A stretch of DNA of 64,000 bases from Enterovibrio gelatinilyticus (GTDB lineage: Bacteria > Pseudomonadota > Gammaproteobacteria > Enterobacterales > Vibrionaceae): assembly GCF_028683095.1 (NCBI RefSeq), contig NZ_JAJUBC010000013.1:92881-156880 (forward strand), given 5' to 3'. Under the pieces are notes generated by a model that was not told where the DNA came from, ran no database searches, and worked only from the letters and a program-made list of their open reading frames with translations. Made by a program: the position numbers and the translations under genes. This document shows, one piece after another, positions 45,003 through 54,318 of the stretch; position 1 is the first letter of the stretch, and each line of letters begins with the position of its first letter.

Positions 45003-45161
45003 ATGGCCAAGTGGGAACAGTGGCTGAAAAACGACACTAATCGAAAAGAGAAAGTACATTCTAAGTTCAACGACGAATTCGGAGACGCTCCTCAACGCGA
45101 CAAGAAGCGCCGTAAACCGCGCCCAAGTCGACCATCCCACGAGGATTACCCGTTCGATTGA
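45003..45161 (+). CDS. Small basic protein of 52 residues
   Basis: Too short for most gene finders, but well supported: ATG 45003, AGGG upstream, and a strong terminator immediately after the stop. The product begins MAKWEQWLKNDTNRKEK, has a basic centre (RDKKRRKPRPSRPS) and ends HEDYPFD. It is soluble, highly charged and probably disordered, suggesting nucleic-acid or protein binding. The codon pattern (third-position bias) looks coding. I do not recognise the family. Confidence 0.65.
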   Translation: MAKWEQWLKNDTNRKEKVHSKFNDEFGDAPQRDKKRRKPRPSRPSHEDYPFD

Positions 45162-45163
45162 TG

Positions 45164-45200
45164 ACAAAAAGCCAGCGATGCAACGCATCACTGGCTTTTA
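45164..45200 (+). terminator. Rho-independent terminator
   Basis: Extended stem AAAGCCAG-GATGC / GCATC-CTGGCTTT (45168-45198) with a 3-base loop and following TTTTA. It ends the 52-residue gene and may also serve the convergent permease gene. Confidence 0.88.
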
Positions 45201-45241
45201 TTGTTTACCCTCGGCTTATGAGCTCACTGCCTACAGGCTGG

Positions 45242-46156
45242 TTAGAAAAAGATCCCGTAGCTATAGCCAGTAAATACTGCCATTCCCAGTACCACTGCGA
45301 GAAAAGCAATTATCATCTGATTACGAAACAGTGACTTGAGCAAAATCACTTCCGTTAAGCTCGCGCCTGCACTGCCGATCACCAGCGCCATAATTGCTCC
45401 CATACTCATGCCTTTTGCTGCCAATGGCGCACTCAGCAAAATCACCGCTTCCGCACGAATGTAGAGTGGAATACCTACAATCGCCGCAAATGGAATCGCG
45501 AACGGGTTGTCATTACCCGCATAAGATGCGATCCATTCAGTTGGCATCGCCCCATAGATCAGCGAACCAATACCGACACCGACCAAGATATATGGCATCG
45601 CCTTTTTGAAATCTTTCCAAACGCCTTGCCACACTTTCAGCCATTTATTTACGGGTTTTGCCTTGCCACCACATGACGCGCCACATCCTGACGTTTTCGC
45701 TTCAGGTTCAACATACGCTTCTTCTTTCACGTACTTTTCGAACCCAAGCTTCTCCAATAGGTATCCACCTATAACCGATACCAGTAACGCTGACGAGAAG
45801 TAGTAAACCGTGACTTCCATTCCAAACGTGACCGCAAACAGCCCAATGATCATTGGGTTTAGCAGTGGGCTTGCTAGCAGGAATACCATCATGGTGCCAA
45901 AACCCGCTTGTGCACGAATCAATCCCTTTAGGAAGGGAATGGTCGAGCACGAACAGAACGGCGTAATTGCCCCTAAGAACGCTGCCATAAAGTAGCCCTT
46001 GCCGTTCTTACTGCTAAGGATGTTGCGGATCCGTTCTGGCGGAATGTACATCTGCAATACACCCACAAAATAGCTAATTGCCAAAAACAAAATGGTAATT
46101 TCCACTGCGAGAAAGGCAAACATGCCGAGCGTGGCGGTTATAACGTCAGTATTCAT
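45242..46156 (-). CDS. COG0701 permease (ArsP/YraQ type), metal or organoarsenical efflux
   Basis: A 304-residue membrane protein with about eight hydrophobic helices in two halves. The signature PFCSCSTIPFLKGL (about 58-71) is the Cys-containing motif of COG0701 permeases, which include ArsP (trivalent organoarsenical efflux) and the YraQ group. A central cytoplasmic loop carries SGCGASCGG (about 151-159), a thiol-rich metal-binding candidate. It is divergent from an ArsR-family repressor with paired operators between, which supports metal(loid)-responsive efflux. Exact substrate not determined. Confidence 0.85.
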   Translation of the reverse strand: MNTDVITATLGMFAFLAVEITILFLAISYFVGVLQMYIPPERIRNILSSKNGKGYFMAAFLGAITPFCSCSTIPFLKGLIRAQAGFGTMMVFLLASPLLNPMIIGLFAVTFGMEVTVYYFSSALLVSVIGGYLLEKLGFEKYVKEEAYVEPEAKTSGCGASCGGKAKPVNKWLKVWQGVWKDFKKAMPYILVGVGIGSLIYGAMPTEWIASYAGNDNPFAIPFAAIVGIPLYIRAEAVILLSAPLAAKGMSMGAIMALVIGSAGASLTEVILLKSLFRNQMIIAFLAVVLGMAVFTGYSYGIFF

Positions 46157-46170
46157 AGTTACTCTCTTAA

Positions 46171-46200
46171 ACTATATTTCTAGAATGATCGAAATATAGT
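46171..46200. promoter_or_regulatory. ArsR-type operator 1
   Basis: ACTATATTTC (46171-46180) and GAAATATAGT (46191-46200) are perfect 10-base inverted arms with a 10-base spacer, just upstream of the permease start. Confidence 0.85.
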
Positions 46201-46222
46201 TATCTATAGAGACGAGATCAAG

Positions 46223-46246
46223 ATATTTCTGGTATTATCGAAATAT
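46223..46246. promoter_or_regulatory. ArsR-type operator 2
   Basis: ATATTTC (46223-46229) and GAAATAT (46240-46246), spacer 10, the same sequence core as operator 1 (both contain AT-rich arms around TTTC...GAAA), 49 bases further and close to the arsR start. Two sites suggest separate control of the divergent promoters or cooperative binding. Confidence 0.82.
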
Positions 46247-46268
46247 AATTTTTCCGAAGGCTGGTTTT

Positions 46269-46592
46269 ATGGAACTCGACGCAGTAGCAAAAGCATTGAA
46301 AGAACTGGGACATCCTACCCGTTTAACCATTTTTAGGCGCTTGGTACGCTCAGGCTATAACGGCATCGCCGTGGGTGAAGTTCAAGAGGATCTCGGCATT
46401 CCCGGCTCTACGCTCTCCCACCACCTTTCCAGTTTGATGTCAGCCGGCCTGATTGCACAACGTCGAGAAGGACGCGTTCTTTACTGCGTCGCTCAGTTTG
46501 AGCAATTGGAGGCGGTATTGGCGTTTTTGCAGGATGAATGCTGTGTTGATGAAGGACAAGAGCCAGGAAGAGAAGGAAAAGCCAGGACATAG
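46269..46592 (+). CDS. ArsR family metal(loid)-sensing repressor
   Basis: A 107-residue winged-helix repressor: VAKALKELGHPTRLTIFRRL, then the recognition helix SGSTLSHHLSSLMSAGLI-like segment (PGSTLSHHLSSLMSAGLI, about 47-64) and the wing RREGRVLYCVA. Cys71 and a C-terminal Cys pair (DECCVDEG, about 92-93) are candidate ligands for a thiophilic ion. It represses itself and the divergent permease through two operators. The last residues (QEPGREGKART) fall in the purine-rich repeat that continues past the stop, so the C-terminus has been shaped by that repeat. Confidence 0.92.
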   Translation: MELDAVAKALKELGHPTRLTIFRRLVRSGYNGIAVGEVQEDLGIPGSTLSHHLSSLMSAGLIAQRREGRVLYCVAQFEQLEAVLAFLQDECCVDEGQEPGREGKART

Positions 46593-46748
46593 GTCCTAGG
46601 AAAAGCTAAGAGCGGACAAAAAGACAAAAGCGAAAAAGAAAGTAAGCTATCAGCATTTTATCTTCGCTCTTTAGCTCCGCTCTTCCTAGCCACTAGGACC
46701 TAGGACCTTCTCTTCCGCTTTTTGCTTTTTCTTCCGCTCTTGCTCTCA
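46545..46748. repeat. Intergenic CCTAGG/AAGAGCGGA repeat
   Basis: A low-complexity purine-rich strand (AAGAGCGGA, AAAGCGAAAAAG and variants) followed by the complementary pyrimidine-rich one (TCCGCTCTTCC, TTCCGCTTTTTGC), forming a long imperfect inverted repeat. TAGGTCCTAGG near 46590 pairs with CTAGGACCTAGGACC near 46693. It separates arsR from nagZ and invades the arsR 3' end. It resembles intergenic repeats of Vibrio genomes; copy number elsewhere cannot be seen here. Confidence 0.7.
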
Positions 46749-46751
46749 AGT

Positions 46752-47756
46752 CTAGCTGTTTTTCTCTTGCCACTGCGTATTGAAGGCCATCACACGTTGT
46801 TGCACTTCACGCCATTTTGTTGAGCTTTGTAGCTCTTTGACGGAGAACTGCGTTTTCTTCAGCAACGTTGATGCTTGTGGTACATCACTAATGGCGATGT
46901 TATCGAGCACCTCTATCGAGGATTGACGATTGTTGCAAAGCAGCAACATGTCGCAGCCCGCATCCAACGCTTGTTGGCTACGCTCGGCAGGGCTACCCAT
47001 CACAGTAGCACCTTCCATATTTAGGTCATCGGAGAAAACGATGCCTTTAAACGCCAGCTGTTCTCGAAGTATTTTCTTCAACCAATACGGTGAGCCACTG
47101 GCGGGCAATACGTCATAGTGGGGGTAAATGACATGTGCTGGCATCATGGCATCCAATAGGCCTGCATCTACTTGGGCTTTAAATATCGCCATGTCTTGCT
47201 CAAACAGATTGTCTCGGTCATCGACAGGGCTCTCTACGTGAGAATCAGCCAAAACCGCACCATGACCAGGAAAGTGCTTACCTGTTGTTGCCATACCTGC
47301 GTCTTTCATTCCCGCCATAAACGCCGTAGAGAAGCGAATAACCGTCTCGTTGTCGTCACCAAATGCACGGCTACCAATCGCTTTGCAATCAAATCCACGA
47401 TCTAGCACAGGCGCAAAACTCAAATCAAAGTCATGCGCCATCAGTTCTGCTGCCATTAACCAGCCTGATTCACGAGCCAGCACGTCACCTTGTGGCATAA
47501 GTGCATAAGACTGCGCGGGAGGAATAATTGTAAATTGCTCTCTGAATCGCTGAACACGTCCGCCTTCTTGGTCAACGCCAATTAAAATTGGGCGTTTCGC
47601 TGCTTTGCGGATCGATTGGTTCAGCGCAGCAAGTTGCTGGCTATCATGAAAATTACGCGAAAAAATAATCACGCCGCCAACAGTCGGATGTGCCAATAAC
47701 TCACGCTCTTCTGCGTCTAGCTCACATCCTTCCACATCAAGCCACAATGGGCCCAT
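46752..47756 (-). CDS. nagZ: Beta-N-acetylhexosaminidase NagZ
   Basis: A 334-residue cytoplasmic GH3 enzyme that removes GlcNAc from 1,6-anhydro-muropeptides in peptidoglycan recycling. Motifs: [13 protein letters not shown] (about 60-72), KHFPGHGAV (about 158-166, with the catalytic His) and [10 protein letters not shown] (about 240-249, with the nucleophile Asp). The length is usual for NagZ. It is divergent from anmK, the next step for the anhydromuramate sugar. AGGAG lies just before ATG 47756. NagZ products can also control beta-lactamase induction where AmpR is present. Confidence 0.95.
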   Translation of the reverse strand: MGPLWLDVEGCELDAEERELLAHPTVGGVIIFSRNFHDSQQLAALNQSIRKAAKRPILIGVDQEGGRVQRFREQFTIIPPAQSYALMPQGDVLARESGWLMAAELMAHDFDLSFAPVLDRGFDCKAIGSRAFGDDNETVIRFSTAFMAGMKDAGMATTGKHFPGHGAVLADSHVESPVDDRDNLFEQDMAIFKAQVDAGLLDAMMPAHVIYPHYDVLPASGSPYWLKKILREQLAFKGIVFSDDLNMEGATVMGSPAERSQQALDAGCDMLLLCNNRQSSIEVLDNIAISDVPQASTLLKKTQFSVKELQSSTKWREVQQRVMAFNTQWQEKNS

Positions 47757-47891
47757 GGTGCTCTCCTATTAGATAAATATCTCTAGGGTTAATACTACGA
47801 TGAGTCACATCTTCAACACAATTTCGATCACCAATTTCTTTGGTCTGTGAGAGACTTAAGTTATCAAACTAAATCAAAAAGAGGCTTATCC

Positions 47892-48992
47892 GTGAGCATG
47901 TATATTGGCATTATGTCCGGCACAAGTTTGGATGGTATCGATCTGGTCGTAGCAGATTTCGAAAATCATTCCGCCCAACTCCATCACCAAGCCATGTATC
48001 CCTTTCCGGAAGAACTCAAATCCAAACTCATTGCCCTAAGCCAAGGTGTACCTGTGACCTTGCAAGAAATTGGCACCATTGACCATTTTCTCGGCAAAAC
48101 TTACGCCAGAGTGGTCAATCAATTCTTAGGCGAAGCCGGACTGAACGCTAAAGACATCACTGCCATTGGCTGCCACGGGCAAACGGTTTTTCATCAACCC
48201 GATGGGCCTATGCCCTTTACCATGCAACTTGGCGATGCCAATCTCATCGCGGCACTAACGGGGATCACGACAGTGGCTGATTTTCGCCGAAAAGACATGG
48301 CTTTAGGAGGCCAAGGAGCGCCGCTGGTTCCAGCGTTCCATCGCTATCTATTCGGTAAATCAGATCAAACTCGTGTGGTGCTTAACATTGGCGGTATCGC
48401 CAACATTTCAGTACTTGCCCCAAACACACCTGTGATCGGTTTTGACACAGGCCCTGGCAACATGCTGATGGACAGCTGGATCGATCAACATCTTCAGCAA
48501 CCCTACGACAAAGATGGTGCTTGGGCGGCATCAGGGACGGTCAACATAGCCCTTCTAACCCAAATGCTGAATGACGACTACTTCGCACTGTCTGCGCCGA
48601 AAAGTACTGGGCGAGAGCGTTTCCATCACGGATGGTTAACAGCGCAACTTGCGCAGTTCAGTCAAGCAATATCACCAGAAGATGTACAAGCAACGTTGCT
48701 GGTACTAACTGCGCAATCTATTGCCAATGAGTTGAGCAACGACGATGCGGGAGAGTTGTTAGTGTGTGGTGGTGGCGCAAGAAACACCGCACTGATGAAG
48801 GCATTGCAAACCGCCCTTCCTCGCTGGCACGTTATGCCAACCGATGCCAAAGGCGTAGAGGGAGATTCATTAGAGGCACTTGCGTTTGCATGGCTCGCAC
48901 GACAAGCGCTCAACGGCGAACCTGGCAACCTTCCAGAAGTCACAGGCGCAAGCCGAGCATGCCGTCTCGGTGCTATCTATCATCCGGACTAA
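47892..48992 (+). CDS. anmK: Anhydro-N-acetylmuramic acid kinase AnmK
   Basis: Converts 1,6-anhydro-MurNAc plus ATP to MurNAc-6-phosphate, in the cytoplasm, during cell-wall recycling. 366 residues; the N-terminal GIMSGTSLDGID (ATP phosphate loop), IGCHGQTVFH, TGPGNMLMD and CGGGARN motifs are those of AnmK. The start chosen is GTG 47892, with AGAGG eight bases upstream; ATG 47898 two codons later is nearly as likely, and a GTG at 47847 has no ribosome site. Divergent from nagZ across a short promoter region. Confidence 0.94.
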   Translation: MSMYIGIMSGTSLDGIDLVVADFENHSAQLHHQAMYPFPEELKSKLIALSQGVPVTLQEIGTIDHFLGKTYARVVNQFLGEAGLNAKDITAIGCHGQTVFHQPDGPMPFTMQLGDANLIAALTGITTVADFRRKDMALGGQGAPLVPAFHRYLFGKSDQTRVVLNIGGIANISVLAPNTPVIGFDTGPGNMLMDSWIDQHLQQPYDKDGAWAASGTVNIALLTQMLNDDYFALSAPKSTGRERFHHGWLTAQLAQFSQAISPEDVQATLLVLTAQSIANELSNDDAGELLVCGGGARNTALMKALQTALPRWHVMPTDAKGVEGDSLEALAFAWLARQALNGEPGNLPEVTGASRACRLGAIYHPD

Positions 48993-49012
48993 GGATTCAT
49001 CGAACAGATGCA

Positions 49013-51583
49013 TTACCCCGACTGAGAACCCATTCGACGTGAACGTTTGGTCGGCATTGGCGTTTTATCACACGTCCGTTTAAGGTACAGCAAGTATTGG
49101 CTGAAACTCAGCGGGCGTGAGTAATGATAGCCTTGTGCGATATCAACACCATATCGCTTAAGTACTACAGCGGTTTCTAAGTCTTCCACGCCTTCCGCAA
49201 CAACCATTAACCCCAATGATTTGGCCATTTCTGTCGTTGCTCGAACGATGTTTTGCTGACGTGGGCTGTTCGTTAAGGTTTGGATGAAACTGCGATCAAT
49301 TTTCAGCTCAGTAAACGGTAACTGGGAGAGATACGTCAACGAAGAATATCCAGTCCCATAGTCATCGATGGAGACTTCAATGTCGTGCTGTGACAGTTTT
49401 TCAATCACATCATTCAATCGATCATAATCTGACACCATGGTCGATTCAGTGAGTTCAAGTGACAGTGTTCCAGTGGGTACATTGTAGTGATGGGCAATGT
49501 CGGCCACTTTATCGACTAAATTCGGTATCGCGATATCTGAGGCACTGACATTAATAGACAAACGACGGCCAAAACCAAGTTCAACCAATTTACTTTGTTG
49601 ATAGAAAGCGCGCTTAATCACCCAGATGGTCAGATCGTTAATCATCCCAACTTCTTCCGCGAGCTTAACGAACACTTCCGGTGAAACTTGTCCAAATTTA
49701 GGGTGTTCCCAACGAAGCAATACTTCTGAGCCGTGAATTGAGCCCGTACGTAAATCAATCTGAGGTTGGTGATAAAGCTGCAACTCATCGTTGTCGATGG
49801 CTTTTCTTAGGTCAGCCACCAGAGACATATTCAAAGTTCGATTGAAGTTGTTGAGTGAGTCGTAGGCGTTGACTTTATTATTTGACGACGAGGTCTCCGT
49901 TAATGCTTGCAGTGCCTTGTTGAACAGCACGTCCGTGCGGTTACCATCTTTGGGATGCACGCTGGTTCCAATGGACCCTTGTATCCGAATCGCAAAATTG
50001 TTCAATTCAACATAGCTGTCTAGCTCGTCAAGAACACTGGCCAATAGAAGCTGAACTTTTTCCTCATCCGCTGACAGCACAATGAAGCCAAACTGCCCTT
50101 CCTTAATGCTGGCGATGCGATATGACTGTCGATAGCCAACTTCGAGCACATGCACTTCATCACTGTCCAGCGCCGTATCCAACCTCGAACAGACCTTACC
50201 AACAAGATGCCGCTTTTCTTTGTCTGACATATATGGCGCAAGGCTTGAGAATCGCGCAATCTGAAAACAACACAAACTGAAACTCACGTTCTTGCCAATC
50301 AAGTTTTCAATTTCTAAACGCAGCACGTTCGCATTAGGCAGATCTGAAATCGCATCGTGCGTAAGTTGATAGACAGACTCTTCACGCTGATGGCGAAAGC
50401 GTTCAGCAAGTGCTAGCGCCATACACAACACGGCAAGTACAGTACCCAGCATAAACGCATAGCGAGATAGCAAGGTGTACTCAATGACCCCCGTCACCAA
50501 CAACGGAGGGAATATGCCAGCCACTACCAAAGGCAACCACGAAAACATGAACATGCCGCTCCAACGACCACCCACATTCCAACGTCGCCAAATCAACACG
50601 CCAATAAGACAATAAAACACAGGTTGAACAGCGATCAAAAACGTTCCAGATATGTGTTCAGGCAGTACAAAGGACATCAACATTAGCCCGAGAAGCACCA
50701 TGATCCCGTAGTGAACGATTTGTTTCAGCAAGGATTGCACTTTGTGCACTCTTAAATACAAATGTGCGAATAGCAGGGACAACAAAAACAACCCAAAGGT
50801 CAGAGCAACAACGTTGTTACTAAAAAAGATTTGAAGGGCTGGTGGAAACAAATAGATACCAAAGCCGTGAATAGCGCCCAATTGAACCATGGCTGTTAAT
50901 ACATAACCGGCATAAACGAGATAGACGCGTTCTTTCAATGAAACGTAAACAGCAAGGTTATACACCGCGACTAAAATCATAATCGCGATAAAGCCTCCCC
51001 ATAACGTATGAATCAATTGAGCAAGTAAATTGAATTCTTCTGCATCCATCAACCAAATGGGCATAACAGGAATGCCCGTCGAATAAATGTGTAAATAGAT
51101 TGTCGACTGCTCAAAAGCATCAAGTGTAAAACGGACAGAAGGCGGCATGTTCCCTTGGCTATAGCCTCTATCAATGCTGTCACCCAAGTTCCATTGATTG
51201 ATCTCTTCTCCGTCTGGGGTGTATTGATAGATATTGAGTCTGTCTATCATTGGTGTGTCGAAATACAGAGACATATGGCGATGGTCTATAGCCAAATTCT
51301 CTAGATCCATTTTTACCCAATACGACTTGTTCCCTAATTTCCAAGGAATATTCTTAGGGTCATCAATTCTCCTAAAAATGGCGGACTCTTTAACATAGCC
51401 AAGAATATGACTGTTGGTGCTATCAACAAAATACCCATAGTTCACACTGATGTTGGGAGAAAAAGATGACAACGAAGGAAACAACCCACCAAAGCGGATG
51501 CCTGCAATGATAAAGGTAACAACAATCAGTAACGTGACTGAAACCCAAAGAGAGCGATTCGGTATGAGAGACTGGTACCTCAT
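49013..51583 (-). CDS. 7TM sensor protein with degenerate GGDEF and EAL domains
   Basis: An 856-residue c-di-GMP protein: a membrane helix near 15-35, a periplasmic 7TMR-DISMED2-like sensor (about 36-180), seven helices of the 7TMR-DISM type (about 190-390), a GGDEF domain (about 395-575) and an EAL domain (about 595-845). The GGDEF motif is lost (KEGQFGF at the site), so no synthesis is expected. The EAL domain keeps SEVLLRW (EVL for EAL), SIDDYGTGYSSL with the metal aspartates, and VVAEGVED, so it is probably an active phosphodiesterase that lowers c-di-GMP. Confidence 0.9.
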   Translation of the reverse strand: MRYQSLIPNRSLWVSVTLLIVVTFIIAGIRFGGLFPSLSSFSPNISVNYGYFVDSTNSHILGYVKESAIFRRIDDPKNIPWKLGNKSYWVKMDLENLAIDHRHMSLYFDTPMIDRLNIYQYTPDGEEINQWNLGDSIDRGYSQGNMPPSVRFTLDAFEQSTIYLHIYSTGIPVMPIWLMDAEEFNLLAQLIHTLWGGFIAIMILVAVYNLAVYVSLKERVYLVYAGYVLTAMVQLGAIHGFGIYLFPPALQIFFSNNVVALTFGLFLLSLLFAHLYLRVHKVQSLLKQIVHYGIMVLLGLMLMSFVLPEHISGTFLIAVQPVFYCLIGVLIWRRWNVGGRWSGMFMFSWLPLVVAGIFPPLLVTGVIEYTLLSRYAFMLGTVLAVLCMALALAERFRHQREESVYQLTHDAISDLPNANVLRLEIENLIGKNVSFSLCCFQIARFSSLAPYMSDKEKRHLVGKVCSRLDTALDSDEVHVLEVGYRQSYRIASIKEGQFGFIVLSADEEKVQLLLASVLDELDSYVELNNFAIRIQGSIGTSVHPKDGNRTDVLFNKALQALTETSSSNNKVNAYDSLNNFNRTLNMSLVADLRKAIDNDELQLYHQPQIDLRTGSIHGSEVLLRWEHPKFGQVSPEVFVKLAEEVGMINDLTIWVIKRAFYQQSKLVELGFGRRLSINVSASDIAIPNLVDKVADIAHHYNVPTGTLSLELTESTMVSDYDRLNDVIEKLSQHDIEVSIDDYGTGYSSLTYLSQLPFTELKIDRSFIQTLTNSPRQQNIVRATTEMAKSLGLMVVAEGVEDLETAVVLKRYGVDIAQGYHYSRPLSFSQYLLYLKRTCDKTPMPTKRSRRMGSQSG

Positions 51584-51974
51584 GCAATCACCCTCCTGTA
51601 GAAGTGACGTTGCAAAGGGATGAATCTAACAACAATAAGAATGCCAACCCATATAGGAATATATGGTTTCGGTGTAACCTTCATAGACAACCCAACTAAC
51701 AAGCGACGAAATCAAAAAGTAATGTGATGCGTTCAAATTAATTTTCTTCACTGGCAAAAGAGTGATGTGTTATGTGCCAGAAATATTTGAATCATATACT
51801 CTCAATTTAGATACGGATGACCACTTTTTCAAACAAGAAAGCTGGTCTAAGCACAAATTATCGACAATTTATGACCACCCCCTCCAAGTGAACAGATGTC
51901 CGAACATCAAACATTTGTTCACGCTCAAAAAAGTCAGTAGACTAAGCCAACTCCAATCTGAGTAGGACGTTACA
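51584..51974. other. Divergent region with the SorC-type operator
   Basis: About 390 bases without a gene. A 67-codon open frame (51762-51965) runs through the operator palindrome and lacks support. Confidence 0.5.
51888..51922. promoter_or_regulatory. Putative operator of the sugar-binding regulator
   Basis: GTGAACAGATGT (51888-51899) and ACATTTGTTCAC (51911-51922) are inverted arms matching at 11 of 12 positions, spacer 11, about 50 bases before the regulator gene. The half-site core ATTTGTTCA recurs at 53139-53147, before the transaldolase gene. Confidence 0.75.
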
Positions 51975-52967
51975 ATGAGCACCACGCGAACATTGAGTAG
52001 CAACTTTGAAAGTCTGCTCGACGACACCAACCTTCTCACTGAAATCGCGATTCTTTACTACCAACAAAATACAACGCAGGAAGAGATATCAAAGAAATTT
52101 GGTATTAGCCGCGCCAAAGTAAGTAGGCTGCTTAGACGTGCTCGCGAAGAAGGCATTGTGGAAATAACGGTGAAATTCCACCCGGTACATAGTGCGCAAC
52201 TCGAACAACGTTTAATGGAAAAGTTTAACCTCAAGCGCGCTTTAATCGCCCTTGACCAGCCCAGCGTACAAGAGCAACGTACGCAAGTGGCCACCCTGGT
52301 GTCTTCATTTCTCGATGGAAATTTACAAGATGGTATGGTCGTCGCGGTGGGACAAGGTCAAAACGTGGCTGCTGTCGCGGACCAACCCGGTATTGTTTCA
52401 CACCGTAACGCCCGATTTGTTTGCGCAATTGGTGGTACACACCGCAGTGGTGACATCATCAATGCAGACCACATCTGTCGCCGCCTTGCCAAGAAGTTCG
52501 GGGGCAGCAGTGAAACCTTATATGCCCCTGCATACGTTGATACGCCTGAGATCCGCGATGTTTTTCTCAATCATCCAAACATCAATGAAACATTGAACCA
52601 AGCACGCAAAGCGGAGTTTGCGCTTGTGGGCATCGGTGACATGGACGAAAACAGTCACATGGTTAAGCTAGGGTGCTTTTCTGCCCGTGAATTTGTCGAG
52701 GCGAGAGTCAACGATGGCATCGTTGGGGATATAGGCGGATTCGACTTCTTTAAACTTGATGGAAGTCGCGCCAACACCCTGATGCGAGATCGTGTTGTCG
52801 GCTTGGAAATGCAAGACCTCACCAACATTCCCAATGTTATTGCCATGGCAAGTGAAAGCCGAAAGGCACTGTCAATTCTAGGCGCATTAAAAACCGAAAC
52901 CATTGATGTGTTAGCAACCAGTGCAAGTTGTGCAATGGCGCTACTGAACATGGTCGACAATGGTTAA
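51975..52967 (+). CDS. SorC/DeoR-type sugar-binding transcriptional regulator
   Basis: A 330-residue regulator: N-terminal HTH (about 22-55: QQNTTQEEISKKFGISRAKV, RLLRRAREEGIVEI) and a C-terminal sugar-phosphate-binding domain (about 60-320, ISOCOT-like; AVGQGQNVAAVAD, VGIGDMDENSHMVKLG). It should sense a phosphosugar and control the downstream transaldolase and transketolase genes; similar regulator-tal-tkt arrangements are known in Vibrionaceae. Start ATG 51975; weak GTAGGACG ribosome site. An operator precedes it. Confidence 0.9.
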   Translation: MSTTRTLSSNFESLLDDTNLLTEIAILYYQQNTTQEEISKKFGISRAKVSRLLRRAREEGIVEITVKFHPVHSAQLEQRLMEKFNLKRALIALDQPSVQEQRTQVATLVSSFLDGNLQDGMVVAVGQGQNVAAVADQPGIVSHRNARFVCAIGGTHRSGDIINADHICRRLAKKFGGSSETLYAPAYVDTPEIRDVFLNHPNINETLNQARKAEFALVGIGDMDENSHMVKLGCFSAREFVEARVNDGIVGDIGGFDFFKLDGSRANTLMRDRVVGLEMQDLTNIPNVIAMASESRKALSILGALKTETIDVLATSASCAMALLNMVDNG

Positions 52968-53145
52968 TGATTGGCGTGGCGATCACACTCAATTGGCTAG
53001 ATTTCCAGCCCCCTTTCAACACATTTAGTGATTAAGGGTAAAATGAGTGAGATCGTCGTGATATTTATCCAATGATAGCGTTGACTTTGTCGCACAAAAA
53101 CACAAACATAACCCTATCATTTGCTCAGGTGTGTTGCATTTGTTC

Positions 53146-53188
53146 AACCTGTTACTGACTCTCTCGAAGATCGCTATTCAAACAGGTT
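53146..53188. promoter_or_regulatory. Inverted repeat before transaldolase
   Basis: AACCTGTT (53146-53153) and AACAGGTT (53181-53188) are perfect 8-base inverted arms, 27 bases apart, and follow the half-site GCATTTGTTCA (53136-53146). Candidate second binding region for the SorC-type regulator. Confidence 0.5.
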
Positions 53189-53261
53189 GCTAAAAATGCC
53201 ACTGGGCGCTTGCAGGCTGCCAAAGCAGTCATTGTGAAACTCTACATTAAAGGTTTAAAAG

Positions 53262-54212
53262 ATGAGCACGAAACTCGAACAATTACGCAAGCTCACAACC
53301 GTGGTTGCGGACACTGGTGATATTGATGCGATTGCGAAATACCAACCACAAGATGCCACCACTAACCCTTCATTGATTCTTAAAGCCGCCCAAATTCCTG
53401 AGTATGCGCCTCTTATTGAAGAAGCGATTACTTACGCAAAATCAAAAAGCCAAGACGCCGACCAGCAACTTGCTGACGCGAGTGACCGCCTTGCTGTTAA
53501 TATCGGTAAAGAAATCCTGAACGTCGTTCCTGGCCGTATCTCAACCGAAGTTGACGCACGCCTTTCTTATGATTTCGAAGGCAGCGTGGCGAAAGCACGC
53601 AAACTGATCAGCATGTATAACGAAGCGGGTATCAGTAACGATCGCATCCTGATCAAGCTGGCGTCAACGTGGGAAGGTATCCGTGCAGCAGAAGTGCTAG
53701 AGAAAGAAGGCATCAACTGTAACCTGACGCTGTTGTTTTCATTCGCGCAAGCACGCGCATGTGCAGAAGCCGGTGTTTACCTTATCTCTCCTTTCGTTGG
53801 TCGCATCATGGACTGGTATAAAGCGAAAGAAGGCCGCGATTTCGAAGCGTCAGAAGATCCAGGTGTACAATCTGTGTCTGCCATTTACGATTACTACAAA
53901 TCTCATGGCTACAACACTGTCGTGATGGGCGCAAGCTTCCGTAACATTGGCGAAATCTTGGAATTGGCTGGCTGTGACCGCCTGACTATCAGCCCTGACT
54001 TGCTACAAGTTCTGTCTGAAGAACAAGGTGAAGTGGTACAAAAACTGTCTGATGACGTAGAAGTTCAACAACGTCCATCGCCAATGACACACGCTGAGTT
54101 CCTTTGGGAGCATAATATGGATGCGATGGCAGTAGAAAAACTTGCCGAAGGCATTCGCAATTTCGCGGTTGACCAAGGCAAACTAGAAGTCATGATTCGC
54201 GAAAAGCTGTAA
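53262..54212 (+). CDS. tal: Transaldolase
   Basis: A 316-residue transaldolase moving dihydroxyacetone between sugar phosphates in the non-oxidative pentose phosphate pathway. The Schiff-base lysine is Lys132 ([13 protein letters not shown]), at the same position as in E. coli TalB; TTNPSLIL (33-40) and the [10 protein letters not shown] motif (about 175) are typical. It is followed by transketolase after about 105 bases and a weak terminator-like hairpin, and preceded by the sugar-binding regulator, suggesting inducible control rather than housekeeping. Confidence 0.96.
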   Translation: MSTKLEQLRKLTTVVADTGDIDAIAKYQPQDATTNPSLILKAAQIPEYAPLIEEAITYAKSKSQDADQQLADASDRLAVNIGKEILNVVPGRISTEVDARLSYDFEGSVAKARKLISMYNEAGISNDRILIKLASTWEGIRAAEVLEKEGINCNLTLLFSFAQARACAEAGVYLISPFVGRIMDWYKAKEGRDFEASEDPGVQSVSAIYDYYKSHGYNTVVMGASFRNIGEILELAGCDRLTISPDLLQVLSEEQGEVVQKLSDDVEVQQRPSPMTHAEFLWEHNMDAMAVEKLAEGIRNFAVDQGKLEVMIREKL

Positions 54213-54230
54213 ACTCGCAAAACACATTTT

Positions 54231-54260
54231 CAAGAGCGGCTATTGCCGCTCTCTTATTTC
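54231..54260 (+). terminator. Hairpin between tal and tkt (attenuating terminator?)
   Basis: AGAGCGGC (54233-54240) pairs with GCCGCTCT (54245-54252) with loop TATT and then TTATTTC. It may reduce readthrough into tkt. Confidence 0.6.
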
Positions 54261-54318
54261 TTATATCATTCTGTTGATTGATATCAGGTCTGAAATTCAT
54301 AGTTAAGGTAAGCCCAAG

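Noticed and set aside
51762..51965. 67-codon open frame upstream of the SorC-type gene
   Set aside because: It overlaps a strong operator palindrome and lacks a ribosome site or a plausible sequence.
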